Of a stretch of DNA of 64,000 bases, positions 63,452 to 64,000 are shown in pieces. Each line of letters opens with the position of its first letter. Position 1 is the stretch's first letter. The position numbers and the translations under genes were made by a program. This stretch comes from Rhizophagus clarus (lineage: Eukaryota > Glomeromycota > Glomeromycetes > Glomerales > Glomeraceae), in contig BLAL01000050.1 of NCBI GenBank assembly GCA_015698045.1, forward strand, positions 806,001-870,000. Direction: 5' to 3'. Under the pieces are notes generated by a model. The model worked only from the letters and a program-made list of their open reading frames with translations, did not search any database and was not told where the DNA came from.

Positions 63452-64000
63452 TTTTCGTAGTCAATTTTTTTAATGATCATATTTCAACAATAGAGTTTAA
63501 AGTTTGAAAACTCAATAAATAAATTCATATTTAATGTTTTTAATTAGTAAAATGATATTGATTTTTAAATTGTAAAAAAAAAAAAAATATTTTACAAAAG
63601 ACATAAGTATTCCTAGTATGTATTTTATAACAATGTGATAAAAAACAATATTACTTTTACAATCAGAAATGACAAATCCCACATGGATTGATATATTATA
63701 TATTAAAAAAGAGCTTTTTTAATATCTTTCTTTAAAATTAATAAATATATAATAAATCAAATTATTATTAAAATATATATATATTAAACCAATTTTAAAT
63801 AGAAAAAAACTAGGAGGGAAAATTCCCTCCCCCCTGATAATGTATTACAATTTTTTTTCGGCTAATTATAATATTAACTAATCATATGATATTTATAGTT
63901 TTGTACCTTTTTTTTTTTATGGTAAATGCATTGTATACATGTATATTAGTAAAATCGTAATTTTACTATATATCATGTAACTTATCTATATATCTAACCA
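63452..64000. other. AT-rich 3' flank of ATP4
   Basis: Polyadenylation-type AATAAA words near 63511-63521, an A tract, a (TA)n tract near 63774-63785 and a small purine/CCTCCC stretch at 63811-63835. No gene seen. Confidence 0.55.

Overview
This window looks like a nuclear chromosome segment of a fungus, most likely an arbuscular mycorrhizal one (Glomeromycotina, Rhizophagus-like). The evidence is very A+T-rich DNA with long A/T tracts, genes split by short GT-AG introns, and typical fungal single-copy proteins (PAM17, ATP4, NOG1, ESF2). These sit beside families that are expanded in such genomes: a Crinkler-type protein, an Uma2-like nuclease-fold relic and a degenerate tyrosine-kinase-like relic. 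The species is an inference; no rRNA, tRNA or mitochondrial gene was recognised.

Layout. 1-1084: tandem array of a ~400-bp unit, open at the left edge. 2861-4148: three-exon orphan gene without a visible start. 4371-5531 (-): secreted DUF3455-like protein. 5.5-13.0 kb: gene-poor DNA with an Uma2-family pseudogene (7960-9187), a TTCACCGACA-type minisatellite and possible relic exons. 13015-14888 (-): secreted subtilase with a 7-nt microexon. 15570-16335 (-): glyoxalase/VOC protein. 19891-23296 (-): nucleoporin Nup85. 23614-24472 (-): dolichol/phytol/diacylglycerol-kinase-like membrane protein. 25396-25876 (-): 83-residue orphan. 26-28.9 kb: non-coding DNA with a strong hairpin and a pogo-like MITE. 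28867-31873: EAPP homologue and MUS81, divergent. 32595-36300: NOG1 and PAM17, divergent. 36.3-43.1 kb: accessory island with a MITE-like repeat, an orphan exon, a 905-residue Crinkler-type NTPase/nuclease protein and a kinase pseudogene. 43578-45009 (+): SUGP1-like G-patch protein, convergent with an AAMP/Sqt1 WD40 protein (45279-47417, -). 47963-50268 (-): Ser/Pro-rich disordered orphan. 50.3-55 kb: AT-rich desert with a minisatellite. 54965-56171 (-): ESF2/ABT1. 56625-58244 (-): RanGAP1. 58727-61895 (-): U2AF65, divergent from 62118-63451 (+): ATP synthase subunit 4.

Genes and themes. Housekeeping genes fall into nuclear transport (Nup85, RanGAP), ribosome assembly (NOG1, AAMP/Sqt1-like, ESF2), splicing (U2AF65, SUGP1-like), DNA repair (MUS81) and mitochondria (PAM17, ATP4). 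I see no evidence that they form one functional system; several are paired as divergent neighbours with short shared intergenic regions. The most unusual part is 36.3-43.1 kb, where a Crinkler-type effector lies among decayed gene fragments and repeat elements. For ten genes I joined exons by hand and the summed exon lengths are whole numbers of codons, which supports those models. Exon limits in the other genes are less exact.
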